The notes beneath the pieces are model-generated. The model was given only the letters and a program-made list of their open reading frames with translations, searched no databases and had not been told where the DNA came from. A program made the position numbers and the translations under genes. From Orientallactaga sibirica (lineage: Eukaryota; Chordata; Mammalia; Rodentia; Dipodidae): DNA of 64,000 nucleotides. Position 1 is the first letter of the stretch. Every line of letters begins with the position of its first letter. Positions 52,811-64,000 of this stretch are shown piece by piece. The stretch covers positions 4,387,974 through 4,451,973 of the forward strand of contig JAEOAD010002279.1 in NCBI GenBank assembly GCA_036365145.1, given 5' to 3'.

Positions 52811-53239
52811 CAAACAAGAGCCAGATGTTTTGCTACTAACTAGCCACAATATGAGATCAATCACTTCACCTCTTTAGACTCTCTAGTCCCAATATGTAAA
52901 TAGACAAGAAGGATTAAATTACCTTCCTATTAATCCCTTTTCCAAAAGTCTATGCTTCAGTAATCCACTTTTTAACAAGAAGTTTGAAAGTCTGCAGTGA
53001 CCTACTTCCCTCACTAGATGGTGACATTGGCACAGCTATTTCAGGTTTCTTAAGGAATGACCAGTTTCTCCAAGCCTCTATAGTATAGTCATTACCCAAC
53101 CCTCAGGTAACAAAGGAGCATACCTCATCACCTGAGCACTTAAGGTGATCACATGATGCCGTTTCAAGGGGCTGCCCTAGCATAGGTCCGCTGAGAAAAA
53201 AAAAAGTAGTTTTCCTTTTCTTATTTCAGTATCAGACAC
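52811..53239. other. Unique intergenic sequence
   Basis: AT-rich, repeat-poor, with no convincing frame. Confidence 0.6.
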
Positions 53240-55045
53240 TCAAAAGTGAAACTGAATGTTTTGGATGGGTTTAAGATGCCCCCATTTTTTTTCCTTTGGG
53301 GACTTGGGACACTCCCGCCATGTCTGCTGAGTTACCAGAAGCGTGAGCCTCAGGCAGAAAGGGTGCTCAAAACTCCACCGAATATCTCAAATCCTCTGTC
53401 AGTTCTGGAGGTCCCAGACAGATGTGAGCAGATGACTCAGGTGCTTGTCGGGAGCCCCGTTTTTTCTACCATGCAGAGAGTCCCTGGAACACCCAGGTCT
53501 TCTCAGATTTGGCCCGGGTCGGCTCCAGATTCTGCTCTTTCAAAAAAACGCTCAAAATGGCCGCCTGAGTTTGGACTGCTGAGCCAGGGGACAGGTGGTG
53601 CGCGGAAGGGTCTTTTTGGAAACGGAGCTATATCTTAGATTTCATGCCATCATTTGAAGTTATCAGCCTACCGGAAGGGGATGTCTGAAAAATGAACAAA
53701 CAGGTCCCAGAGGGTGTGTTTTCCTAGGAATAGCCCAGCGTAACTAAGGAGATCGTGGAGGGCTGACGGGAAAAGGGCCTCGAGGAGTTAGAAGCCGACC
53801 ACTAGAGAGCGAGGCCCTGCTTCCAATACTAAGGGAGAGAGATTTAAAAATCTTCCCGGGGCTTTGAGTCCAATGACTTGGACCACTGACTCGCCTGTCA
53901 TTGTTTTTAATGATGAGAGGTACTCAGATTTTCTGAAGTGCGCTTGGTTGTCGGTGCAGGACCCTGGAAGGAGATGCAGAACTCCGTGATGAGCGAGGAG
54001 CAGTGTTCTTTTACTGCGCACTCACCCAGGCCAGTAGGAACCTGATTCCTAGGCTGAACGCCAGTCGCATTGTCATTCTCGCTTCTCTAGCTGCTTATTT
54101 TTATGACTCTTTTACCCTTTTTATTTCAGAGGAACCCCTTGTAAGTGCCCACCAAACGTTGGTACCATCATGCCCGTCTTCAGCCTGCCAGGCGATGGAG
54201 GACGCGTCGCTGTGGGAAGGTGAGCATTCCCCATGTTGCTCTGGTTCCTAACTTTTGGCAGCAGCAGTCCACCAGTGGTGGGATTCAGTGCCTGTCCATG
54301 TTGCCCCATGCCCTCTGGATTCTGCACACTCTCTTCTGCACAATCTCCTGAACATTGGTGGCTCTGATTTTTGCTGGTGCGTGTTTGCTTTCTAGTTATA
54401 GACCCACTCAGTGAGTGCGTAAAGAGCACGTGTGGGTTCCATGCTCACCCTCGTCCGCGCCCCTCCCCCCAAGGCACCCAGCTCCCTGGGGATGCCGGTT
54501 ACATCTCCATGGCTATTGTGGGTCGTGCATTTGGGGTAGCTGTTAATTATCGGGGCGAGGCCATGTCTCTGTCCTGCCTTGTGGCTCTCACAGTCTTTCA
54601 GCCCACACTTGCATGAATCTCTATGAGCCGGCCCGGTTGAGTGTTATGGCTACTTCGCTGATGAGGTCTGGGAGCTGCTTTGTCTCTGGATCTCTGTGAC
54701 TCTGGACTCTGCGGGAGTTGAGTGTTCTCTGTGCCTATCTCCTTCACCTTTGTGCTGCTTGGAGTCTATTCTAATACTCAGTTTAGCAGCCTCTAGAACC
54801 CTGGTCCCTCGTACATTTTGTTTTTCCTCCCCATCTCACCAGTGTAGGTTTCCAAAGTCTGCCCTCAACCAGCCGTGTGGCTCTTCTGCTCAAGATCTCT
54901 GTGCAGTGTCTGGGGTGCTCTTTCAGCTGGCACGCTCTTCCTCTCTTTTTATAGGGGTTCAGGTATCTTTTCATGAATTTTGTTGAATTTGTCCTTGGAT
55001 CTCGTTGCCTCTGTGCAAAAAAGAAAAAAAAAAAAAAAAAAGAAA
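53240..55045 (+). other. Unassigned GC-richer block ending in poly(A)
   Basis: About 1.8 kb with higher GC and CpG than its surroundings, ending in a run of about 18 A (55024-55041). It contains a YY1-like CAAAATGGCCGCC near 53550. The right half (54385-54560) resembles the L1 tail at 36010-36200 in antisense. No target-site duplication was found. It may be an old L1 or a processed transcript. Confidence 0.4.
54130..54219 (+). other. Exon-like segment with canonical splice signals
   Basis: A pyrimidine-rich run and TTATTTCAG lie on the left, and GGAAG|GTGAGC on the right. The 90 bp between are open in two of three frames. I recognise no protein in them. Confidence 0.25.
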
Positions 55046-55382
55046 AACAAAACACGCAGTCAGCCGCATTCTGCATTGGCGAATCGGTTCATATGGCACA
55101 GAAGGCAGTGGGATTTTATAGGAGAGCCACTGTTGCAGTTGCTGTACCACCCCGCCCCCTTTTCTCTCGCCTGGAAAGCTTCTGAAACCGACTCTGAGTT
55201 TTCTTGATCATGACAAAGGCCTGTATAACATTCTGGGTCTCTCCTGCAGAGATAGAGCTCATAGAGTTTTTCTCTTATTTTCAAAGAATATCGAGTCCTT
55301 TGCTTAGCGGGAACCTAATAGACCTTGGCCAAATGTGTTTCTGAATCACTTGTTGATTCTATTGAATGACTGATTGTTTGAT

Positions 55383-55895
55383 TGTTTTCTGAGAGACAGA
55401 AGAAGACGGAGAGGGAGAGAGAATGGAAACGCCAGGGCCCTCAGGCAATACAAACGAACTCCAGATCCATGCTCCATCATGTCTATCTGGCTAAGGTGGG
55501 ACGTGGGGCATCAAACCTGGTTCTTTTGGCTTCGCAATCAAATGCCTTAACCACTAAGCCTTCGCTCCAGCCCTTCTATATTTTATTTATTTATGTTTTG
55601 ATTTTTAGAGGTAGGGTCTACTGTAGCTCAGGCTGACGTGGAAGTCACATTCTCTCTCTCTCTCTGTCTCTGTCTGACTCCTTCTATCTCTCCATTAATA
55701 ATGAAAATAATAAAATGACATAATAATAATAAAAAAATATATATCACTGTGGTGGCGATCACGCCTTTCATCCCAGCAGCACTAGGAGGGAGGCAGAGTT
55801 TGAGAGGTCGTGGATGTGAGTTCGAGGCCACCCTGAGACGACAGAGTGAATTCCAGGTCAGCCTGGGCTAGAGCCAGTCCAACCTGGCACACCAA
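55383..55895. mobile_element. tRNA SINE and 7SL SINE pieces
   Basis: Antisense tRNA SINE (55383-55575), antisense B1-like left end (55590-55645) broken by a CT run, and plus-strand B1-like copy (55750-55895). Confidence 0.75.
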
Positions 55896-57155
55896 ATAAT
55901 GAAAATACTGTTATTCAGCCAATTAAGCATTATTCAGGTGTTATGAATATATATTTAAATATATATATAACATATAGGTAAATATGACAGGATATATATT
56001 TAGAATGAAAAAAGACATATAGACACATATTTAAAAATAAAAAAACATCTGAAAAATTTTAAGAAAAATTTTAGTGCTCATAAGTATAAGTATTTGGGGT
56101 AAAGGTATTTTAGCAGTCTTTCTTCGGTTATGGTGAGTGACCACATGCAATTTCCCAGCAAGCAATGCTCACCATGGAAATGAGGACAAACAGGATTTGC
56201 TTCTTGGTATGAGAGTTCTCATGCCCACAAGGTGATGATCCAGAACAAGGAACCACTGAAGTTTGAGCGAGCCTCTCGTCACTGAATTTCTGTTTTATGT
56301 AAATTAATATCAGGTTGCAGAAATGTTGTTGTGGACCAGGCTTGAGCTGGGAAGAGGTACTCTTTGGGTTCCTTTAATCACAGGACACCCCCCACCTTAG
56401 GTTTTCACCTCAGCCATCTCCCCAGCCCGTTATTACAAAGGGAACGTTCCTAAAACTGTGGGATACCTGAAGAGGAAACCAGTGCTGTGAATGTGTCCCA
56501 TTCACATCTGTCTCTCTTTTTATCACCTTCTTGGTGCAATTGACAACTTGGTAGCAAGAGAAGAACATATCTAGGCTTTCCAATTTTACAAATGACCAAA
56601 AGACACTTATAATGTCTTTAAACTCTTGCAGAGAACAGCAAGGGAGCAGCACTTCCGCCTGCCAGATGGGTTTAGGGTTGGTGCTAAGCGAATGCAGTGT
56701 GACATAGTTGACTCGGGTCAATAGCATCAAATTTCCAGTGTCAGACGCCTGTGACAGAAGTCTGTCAGCAGAGGACGATGGCAAACTCAGGGTGGAGAAG
56801 CCAGTGGTTTCCTGTAAAGGCAAGGGGTCTCAGATAGCAAGTGCCTGGATCGAGAGCAAGTCTCCAATTTGCAACAGTACTAGAGGAACAACTTTCAACA
56901 AAGAACTTTCCCAGATGATCTTCAAGGTAAGATGAGCCCAAGTGACAATTTGTCACGTGTGGTTCCTCCCCTTTAACTTTAGTAGGGAATGATAAGGTCA
57001 TAGCTCCAAAGAGAGTAACTCATTCATTCTGTTTTAGTTTCCATGCTTCAGTATTACTTAATACTGATCCAGTGTCCATGTCTATTCTCTGAGAAAAGAT
57101 GGCTCATAGGCAGAGAAGACTCCAGAAAGTCTTTCCCTACAACTCCAAGAGGCCT
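55896..57155. other. Repeat-poor intergenic stretch
   Basis: AT-rich at 55900-56060 (TATATATTTAAATATATATA). 56400-57000 has long open frames on the minus strand (56410-56823 and 56765-57001), which I cannot assign to a family. They could be an old retroposed sequence. ATATATA tracts mark the left side. Confidence 0.5.
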
Positions 57156-57169
57156 GGATGCCTTCTGAA

Positions 57170-57715
57170 TTTTTTTTTCGATGTAGGGTTTCACTGCAGC
57201 TCATGCTGACCTGGAATTCATTATGTATTCTCAGGGTGGCCTTGAACTCACAGCAATCCTCCTACCTCTGCTTCCAAGTGCTGGGATTGAAGGTGAGCGC
57301 CACCATACCTGGCTGGCATCTGAACATTAATTTGTGGTGGAGGTGAGATAGACACCCTAGGCTGATCTTGAACACAATATATAGCAAAGACGACTGCAAC
57401 TCAGGCCTCGATTCTCAAATGCTGGAATTCCTGGCCGGTGCATCACATTTGACTCTTGGAGATAAATATGTTTTAATTTTTTAAATTAATTTATTTTGTT
57501 TTGTTTTCCAAGGCAGGGTCTCACTCTAGCACAGGCTGACCTGGAATTCACTCTATATTCTCAGGGTGGACTTGAACTCATGGCAATCCTCCTACCTCTG
57601 CCTCCAGAGTGCTGGGATTAAAGGCGTGTGCCACCATGCCTGCAAATTTTTTAATTTATTTAATTAAAAGGAGTGAGAGGGAGAGAGAGTGGGCACCAGG
57701 CCCCAATGAGCAGCG
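57170..57715 (-). mobile_element. Two 7SL SINEs and a tRNA SINE piece
   Basis: Antisense copies at 57170-57320 and 57506-57645, then a tRNA SINE end (57650-57715). Unassigned sequence 57325-57480 lies between. Confidence 0.8.
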
Positions 57716-58299
57716 AAATGAGAGATGCTTCCTATCTCAAAAAGGTAGACAGTCTTAAAGGAGGAAGATACCCTGCTAAAAATATGATGGTCACTACCCA
57801 TTAGAGCCAGACCTACCTCCCTAGAAAAAAAAGAAAACAAGTGTAACTTGCCTAAAGTAGGTGTCTTTTATATTCAGTGATGATCAATACTGGACAGAGA
57901 GATTTCAAGTAGAGTCGCCCTAGGGCTCCTCCATCCCTCCCACCATACATATGTGTCCTCTCTCCCAGCATCCTGCGTCCCTGCGCTCCCAATCTATTTG
58001 ACTCCATTTTGGTGCAATTCCACACATAAACAGTACCACCATAGTTCCAGCAGGTGGCAGTCAGCACCCCTCCAAGAGACACAGACTTGGTGTGTGTGTG
58101 TGTGTGTGTGTGTGTAGATTTCTTTGCTCTTGTTTTGACATTTTCTTCTTATTTTAAGGCATCTCATTTTATTTCTATAATTTGCTTACTTGGGTGTGAA
58201 TATAGACACATGCACCACGTATTTGTTTAATTATTTGCAAGTAAAGAAACAGAAAACTGAGGTGGAGGTGGAATGGGAACACCGCCCTCTAGCTCAGGA
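57716..58299. other. Unique stretch with (GT)n
   Basis: No gene seen. A pure GT run of about 13 units lies at 58090-58117. Confidence 0.6.
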
Positions 58300-59220
58300 T
58301 AGACTCAAAATCTCTTCTTCAGTCCATCCCAGGATGGCTTGGAACTCACAGGGATCCTCCTAAATTCCTGAGCCCCTCCTGGGTGCTGGGATTAAGGGCG
58401 TGTGCCACCACACCCAACTCTGGTTTCCTTTTTTTTTAACTTTTATTTATTTCTTTATTTTTATTTCTTTATTTGGTTTTTCGAGGTAGGGTTTCATTCC
58501 AGCTCAGGCTGACCTGGAATTCATTATGTAGTCTCAGGGTGGCCTTGAACTACCTGCGATCCTCCTACCTTTGCCTCCTGGGTGCTGGGATGGAAGGCAT
58601 GAGCCACCATGCCTGTCTTTTAAACTCTGATCTCCATTTTTTTTTTTTTTTTTTTGGTTTTTCAAGGTAGGGTCTCACCACGTTGGGCCAGGCTGACCTG
58701 GAATTCACTATGGAGTCTCAGGATGGCCTCGAACTCACAGCGATCCTCCTACCTCTGCCTCCCCAGTGCTGGGATTAAAGGCGTGCACCACCATGCCCTG
58801 CTTTTTGATCTCCATTTTTAGCTCTTGGAGTTCCAGGCCAGCTTGGGGCTACAGATAAAGAGAAAATGGGTACAACAGGGCCTCCAGGCACTGCAAATGC
58901 ACGTGCCATTTTGTGCACATGGCTCTCTTGTGGGTACTGGGGTATCTAATCTTGCTTGGGAGGCCAGCAACCTTCACCATGGAGCCATCTCTCTAGCCTT
59001 CCTTTTATTCGGTCTTTTGGGTTGTTTTGTTTTGTTTTTGGAGGTAGGGTCTCACGCTAGCCCAGACTGACCTGGAATTCACTATGTAGTCTCAGAGTGT
59101 ATTCTTATTTATTATTGGGGGAGAGGGAAGGAGAGGGAGAATGGGCACAACAGGGCCTCCGGGCACTGCAAATACACTCCAGATGTAGGCGCCATTTTGT
59201 GCACGTGGCTGCGTGTGAGT
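58300..59220 (-). mobile_element. Antisense SINE cluster
   Basis: B1-like copies at 58300-58422, 58470-58620, 58640-58805 and 59025-59098 (truncated), and tRNA SINEs at 58850-59005 and 59105-59220 (both diverged). Confidence 0.8.
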
Positions 59221-59969
59221 TTTCTGCCTGCTTGTTGAAATGTAGGCCGAGCTGTCCGTAGTGATGTCACGTTATGGAGGTTGCTCAGTCCTCGAAAAAA
59301 CTGCTAGTGTATTGTAATGTTAAATGTTAAAGTGATTTCCTAAAATATGTTCCTAAGATCTAAAATTTCCAAAAATTATTTATCTTTAAATAAAACTTTT
59401 CTGTCATTTGTTTTAAGTGTAAAAGGTAACAAATTGGACGTCATTGTTTTAAGAAAAGCGGGAGGAAGAGGAAAATAAAATTCAAGAGAAGAAAATACAG
59501 ATCTATGGAGGTGAGGGTCAGGCTCTTGAGTGCATTTCCTTTTTCTTTTCCTTTTTATTTTGAATGCATTTTTCTTTTTCTTTCTTTTTTTAAAAATTTC
59601 CTTTTTCTTTTTAGAATGCATTTTTCGAGCAGGAACCTTTAGATGCTGAGCCCTCTCTCCAGACTATACATTTTTTGGAGTGGCTGGCTATCTTTTTCAC
59701 CCTTAGAAATATAGGTAGCCTGGTGAACAAGCTGGCTACTCCTCATTTTGCCTGGCTCCATGAAAACATCAAGCCCTGTGAGTCTGGGTGGGACAGAAAG
59801 GCCAAAGAGAGATTGTATGTGTGTGTGTATCTGCCTGCGGCAATGGCAGCCTGCACTGGGGCAGTTGTTGGGCTCCGATGAGGCAGGCCATGCTGGTTAA
59901 GACATCATGTGGCACTTGTTGTTTAGGCCATCCTCCCCGCTGTGCCCCACCCCTAGCGGCAACAGCGTG
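59221..59969. other. Unique stretch, no gene recognised
   Basis: AT-rich left half with TTTTTC-rich tracts (59535-59620). The right half (59640-59960) is GC-richer, with a 68-codon open frame of no known family. Confidence 0.5.
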
Positions 59970-60712
59970 ACTTCTGCTTTTTTTTAAGTGAGGGTCTCAC
60001 TCTAGCTCAGGCTGACCTAGACTTCATTATGTAGTCTCAGGGTGGCCTCGAACTCATGGACATCCTCCTACCTCTGCCTCCCAAGTGCTGGGATTAAAGT
60101 CATGCACCACCACACCCGGCTTGACTTCTGCTTTTATTTGAGGAGAGGGGAGGAGAGAAGAGCGACCCATCCTAGTGATATTAGCCAAATGCTTTCCTGG
60201 GATCGGGGTGCCATCTAGAGGTTGCTGTTTGAAACTTGAGACAGTGAAAGTTGGGAAAACAGGCCCTCACCCACAACAGCCACGCTAGTGCAGAGTTCAC
60301 TCTGTAGCCCCAGAGGGGCCTGGAACTCACGGAAACCCTCCTAAGTCAGCATCTGGAGCAAGTGAGCACTGGAGTGAAAGGGCTTCGCCACCATGTTAGG
60401 CTGCTTTGTGATCTTTATCAAAATTACTATGTGTCCTTAAAAAAAAGATATTTTCTGAATGGTCAACAGAGATAACCTGTAGGATTTTTCATTCTGTCCT
60501 CACACCCCCTTCTTACTCTTACTACTACTTTCTTTTATTTTGTTTTCTTTCTCTTTTTCTTCTTTTGTTTTTTGGAAGTAGAGTCTTACTCTAGCCCAGG
60601 CTGACCTGGACTTCAGCCTATGTAGTCTCAGACTGGCCTTCAACTCATGGCGACCCTCCTACCTCTGCCTCCCGAGTGCTGGGATTAAAGGCGTGTGCCA
60701 CCACAGCCAGAT
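59970..60712 (-). mobile_element. Two 7SL SINEs, antisense
   Basis: Copies at 59980-60122 and 60560-60712. GTGACTTCTGCTTTT before and TTGACTTCTGCTTTT after flank the first as a target-site duplication. Confidence 0.88.
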
Positions 60713-60739
60713 TTTTACTTTCTTTTCTTATCTATCATT

Positions 60740-60801
60740 TATAGTTATTTATTTAAAGAGATGAGAAATGGTAGACCATGGAGAGAGGCATACAGATAGA
60801 T

Positions 60802-60856
<55 letters not shown>

Positions 60857-60968
60857 GATAGATAGATGATAGATAGATGATAAAAAGGAATGGATGAGAA
60901 TGAACAAATGGTGAGTCTTCTGCCACTGCAAACGAACTCCAGTCTCACGTTTAACCCACTGTTGTGGG

Positions 60969-61005
<37 letters not shown>

Positions 61006-61058
61006 CTTCTTCCCTTCTTTTTTCAGTATTTTAAATGTATTTTTATATTTGTTTATTT

Positions 61059-61103
<45 letters not shown>

Positions 61104-61175
61104 GGCACACCAGGCCTTCAGCCACTGCAAACAAACTCCAGATGCATGTGCCCCCTTATGCCTCTGGCTTTCATA
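60740..61175 (-). mobile_element. tRNA SINEs carrying (GATA)n, (GT)n and (GA)n
   Basis: An antisense tRNA SINE remnant contains (GATA)n at 60796-60884, about 20 units with three GATGATA interruptions. (GT)n follows at 60973-61003, then a second tRNA SINE (61030-61175) with (GA)n at 61060-61100. Confidence 0.85.
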
Positions 61176-61179
61176 TTTC

Positions 61180-61376
61180 GCCGGGTGAGGGGAGGGCGTT
61201 TGGTGTACATGCCAGCCTTCTACTGTCTCCTAAGTACTGTTGGTTCTGTAACTGGAGTTGCCCGGTACTCCTCAGAAACCGCTAAGAAAAAAAATGTTTA
61301 ATTTTACACAGATGACTTGTAGGATTTTCATGTGGGAGAATGAATGCTAGGCTCTCCTGCCACTGCAAAGGGAACT
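61180..61376 (+). repeat. Diverged dispersed duplicate, copy 1
   Basis: GGTGAGGGGAGGGCGTTTGGTGTACATGC to GGGAGAATGAATGC pairs with 61928-62110 over about 190 bp. Confidence 0.75.
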
Positions 61377-61927
61377 AACTCAAGACACAAGTGCCACGTC
61401 ATGTACCTGCTTTTACATGGTTAGTGGGGAATTGAACCCCACCTTTAAGTAACTACGGGATCAACCACCTCTATCTCCCCAGCCCATTCTTTCTCCTCCT
61501 CCTCCTTCCTTAAACCGCTGCTGTGATTCTTCTAGTTGCCCTGCAGGTTTTTCTAAGTAAAATAAAACCGACATTTCTTAAAAGCGGAGCTTGCTTTGTG
61601 ATGGACATGGTATGTTTCTTCTGTCTCTCCTATGGATTTTTAGGTGAACACTCTTAAAGAAACAAGCACTCACAACGTGATGCCCACATGTCAGAGTTCT
61701 TCACAATACGTTAGGAAGTGAAACGAAAAGAAATGTCTTTTCCATTCTCTCTCTCTTTCTTTCAAGCGGGAGTGTGGGAATGCATAGTGCCACCCGCCAC
61801 TCCCATCCTGTCACGAGTCTCTTGAGAGAGAGTGAGAGAGAGCCTTTACCTCCTACCCTGTCCTGTACCTCACTGACGCTTTGCCTCTGCCTGCGCCGCC
61901 CCCGCCGCCCCTTCTTCCCATTCTTCA

Positions 61928-62135
61928 CTGGGCGAGGGGAGGGCGGTTGGGGTACATGCTAGCCTTGTCTGTGTCTCCTACATAATTTTCGGTTCCGCAC
62001 CCACAGTCCGTCGGTACCCCCGACACGATTTCTGTATCCAGCAGGGACTCCCCAGAAACAGCTAAAAAGCAGATATCTTGTGGGGTTTTCAACTGGGAGA
62101 ATGAATGCGGGGGCATCCCACCACTACAAACGGAT
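61928..62135 (+). repeat. Diverged dispersed duplicate, copy 2
   Basis: Shares GCGAGGGGAGGGCG, GTACATGC, AGCCTT, GTCTCCTA, CAGAAAC and TGGGAGAATGAATGC with copy 1 in the same order. It is more CpG-rich than copy 1, suggesting less decay. Confidence 0.75.
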
Positions 62136-62194
62136 GATATTTTCATCTTTTTATATTGTTTTTATTGATGGAAGTTGTCAGTTAAAGAAGTCTT

Positions 62195-62306
62195 TTCCTC
62201 CCCTTCCTTCCTTCCTTCCTTCCTCCTCCCTCCCCCCTCCCTCCCTCTTCCTTCCTTCCTTCCTTCCTTCCTTCCTTCCTTCCTTCCTTCCTTCCTTCCT
62301 TCCTTT
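62195..62306. repeat. (CCTT)n microsatellite
   Basis: CCTT units with CTCC and CCCC interruptions in the middle. Confidence 0.95.
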
Positions 62307-62394
62307 CCATCGGGAGAGTGTAAGGGACTGAGGGGCTGGTTTCTGTTCTCTCAGGCTGTCTGACAGCTTCATTCATTGAGCTCTATCTACTTTT

Positions 62395-62560
62395 GGTCTG
62401 GAAATGTGGGTCAGAGGTTAGGGCGCCTGCCAGCGGATCCCAAAGACCCGGGTTTGAATCCCCAGGTCCCAAAGCACAAAGCGGTGCCCGTGGTCCCTGG
62501 GAGGCTGTGGCATGCGACGGTCCCATTCTCTCTCTCTCACCAATAAATGGTGAAATGCTA
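62395..62560 (+). mobile_element. tRNA SINE, atypical body
   Basis: The head (TCAGAGGTTAGGGCGCCTGCC, GGGTTTGAATCCCCAGG) is tRNA-like and the body is shorter and different (CAAAGCACAAAGCGGTGCCCG). Possibly another subfamily. Confidence 0.65.
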
Positions 62561-63615
62561 AAACGAACAAATAGATATATATAATCAATCAATAAAACAA
62601 CAAATAAATAATTATGATAAATGAATATAATGAACGAATAAGGATCAATGTTAAACAAACAAATATAAATAATAAAAATAGCAGGGCATGGTGTTGCACG
62701 CCTTTAATCCCAGCACTGGGAGGCAGAGGTAGGAGGATCGCTATGAGTTCGAGGCCACCCTGGAACTACAAAGTTAATTCCAGGTCAGCCTGGCCCCGAG
62801 TGGTGGGACCCTACCTCGAAAAACAAAAAAAAAAAAAAGAAAAAACAAAATAATAAAAATAAAACAATGAATACATATGATAAATAAATATTATAAACAA
62901 ATCAGTATAAATATAAAGTAAATGAGTATAACCAATAAATAAGAAAAGCAATAAGTAAATATATAGATATATATATAAATATAATAAACAAATAAGGGTG
63001 ACTATTACATAAATGAACATAAATGATAAATAAATAAATGAATACACATAATAAATAAAATAATAAATAAATATAATAAACAAATAAGGATTAAATACTA
63101 AATAAATGAAATATAAATAAATAAATATAACAAATACATATAATAATCAAATAAGGATAAATATTAAACACACGATTATAAACAGTAAATACTAAATCAA
63201 CGAATATAAATAATAAGTAAAGATATAACAATAAATTAATATGATAAGTAAGTAAATGTAATAAATCAGTATGAATATTAAACAAGTGAAAATGAATAAT
63301 AAACAAAACAATAAATAAATATGATAAATAAGGATAAATATAAAAATGTATATAAATAATAAATAAATAAAACAATAAATAAATATAATTACTAAATAAG
63401 TATAATAAACAAAGCAGTATAAATATTGAATAAACAAATATTAAAAATAAACAACCATAATAAATAAGGATAAATACTAAATAAATGAATGTAAATAATA
63501 AATGAATATCAATAATAAAGAAATAAAGACAAATAATAATAAATAAATTTAAATAGCAAATAAATCTAAATAATAATAAATAAATGTAAATAATAAATGA
63601 ATAAATAACTGTAAT
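62560..63615. repeat. Degenerate TAAA-rich tract, about 1 kb
   Basis: Almost the whole span is AAATAAATA, AATAATAAA and AAACAAATA, with occasional GGAT. A B1-like copy (62686-62850) splits it. Long open frames on the minus strand arise from composition. The origin may be an expanded SINE tail. Confidence 0.9.
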
Positions 63616-63785
63616 TTTTTTTGTTTGTTTTTTGTTTTTTGAGATAGGGTCTCACCACTCTGGCTCAGGCTGACCTGGAACTAACTTTGTAGTCATCTCA
63701 GGGTGGCCTTGAACTCACAGTGATCCTCCTACCATGGCCTCCTGAGTGCTGGGATTAAAGACGTGTGTCACCATGCCCAGCAATA
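63616..63785 (-). mobile_element. 7SL-derived SINE
   Basis: Antisense copy within the AT-rich tract. AATAACTGTAA before and AATAACTACAA after are possible target-site duplications. Confidence 0.85.
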
Positions 63786-63834
63786 ACTACAAATTATTAA
63801 AGGAAGAAATAAAGATAAAGAAATCTTAAAAGGC

Positions 63835-64000
63835 CATATGGCTGGCATCCTGGCTTAAGGCCTGTCCAGTGCACAACCTCTCTGTGTGTCTAATAAGTAA
63901 ATAAATGAAAATGCATATTTAAAAAATACTTTAGTTACTTATTAATTAGAGAGAGAGAAAGAGAGAGGGACAGAGAGACGCAGAAGAGAGGAGGGAATGG
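63835..64000. mobile_element. tRNA SINE pieces at the right edge
   Basis: A plus-strand remnant (63835-63910) and an antisense copy (63930 onward) cut by the window end at GGAGGGAATGG. Confidence 0.65.

Noticed and set aside
59675..59881. 68-codon open frame as a possible gene
   Set aside because: No recognised family, no splice or promoter context. It runs into a GT-repeat-like stretch.
62811..63437. Tyrosine/isoleucine-rich minus-strand frames
   Set aside because: They arise from TAAA-rich DNA, which has few stop codons in those frames. They are not genes.
49366..64000. LDLRAD1, the expected next gene after TMEM59 in mammals
   Set aside because: I searched by eye for its LDL-receptor class A cysteine patterns and found none. 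It is probably beyond the right edge.

Overview
This is a mammalian nuclear window. It has large GT-AG introns, a CpG-rich promoter, and very dense SINEs of two kinds. One kind is tRNA-derived (A box near TGGCTTAGCGGTTAAGG, B box GGTTCGATTCC, CT-rich then AAATAAA tail). The other is a 7SL-derived, B1-like monomer. The combination points to a rodent. The consensus sequences recall those of jerboas (Dipodoidea), but the species is my inference.

Two protein-coding genes share a head-to-head promoter at about 12.3-12.8 kb. TCEANC2 runs leftward and only its start-codon exon (10798-10899, minus strand) is inside the window; the rest lies beyond the left edge. TMEM59 runs rightward and is complete: eight coding exons from 12770 to 49229 (plus strand), 322 residues, no frame break, and a polyadenylation signal at 49338. 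It encodes a type I Golgi/endolysosomal glycoprotein. Its cytosolic ATG16L1-binding motif is intact, but is split between the last two exons.

Layout. 1-10.8 kb: TCEANC2 intron with SINE clusters and a 1.8 kb triplet-rich minisatellite. 12.3-12.8 kb: shared promoter with two ZNF143-type motifs, ETS motifs and a YY1 motif over the TMEM59 start codon. 12.8-34.1 kb: TMEM59 exons 1-7 in SINE-filled introns, with a 76 bp minisatellite in intron 6. 34.1-49.1 kb: intron 7, which holds an antisense betaretrovirus-like provirus (about 35.8-47.7 kb) with remnants of gag, dUTPase-protease, pol and env. The provirus is broken by SINE and L1 insertions and by point lesions. 49.4-64 kb: intergenic DNA with repeats, a full-length NDUFB1 retrocopy with target-site duplications, an unexplained GC-richer block at 53.2-55.0 kb, and a 1 kb degenerate TAAA-rich tract.

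There is no bacterial-type or operon-like system here. The most interesting points are a tRNA-SINE subfamily that carries a CTCF-like core motif in five copies, the NDUFB1 retrocopy with an open frame, the long open env transmembrane segment in the provirus, and a SINE that abuts the probable splice acceptor of the TCEANC2 start-codon exon.
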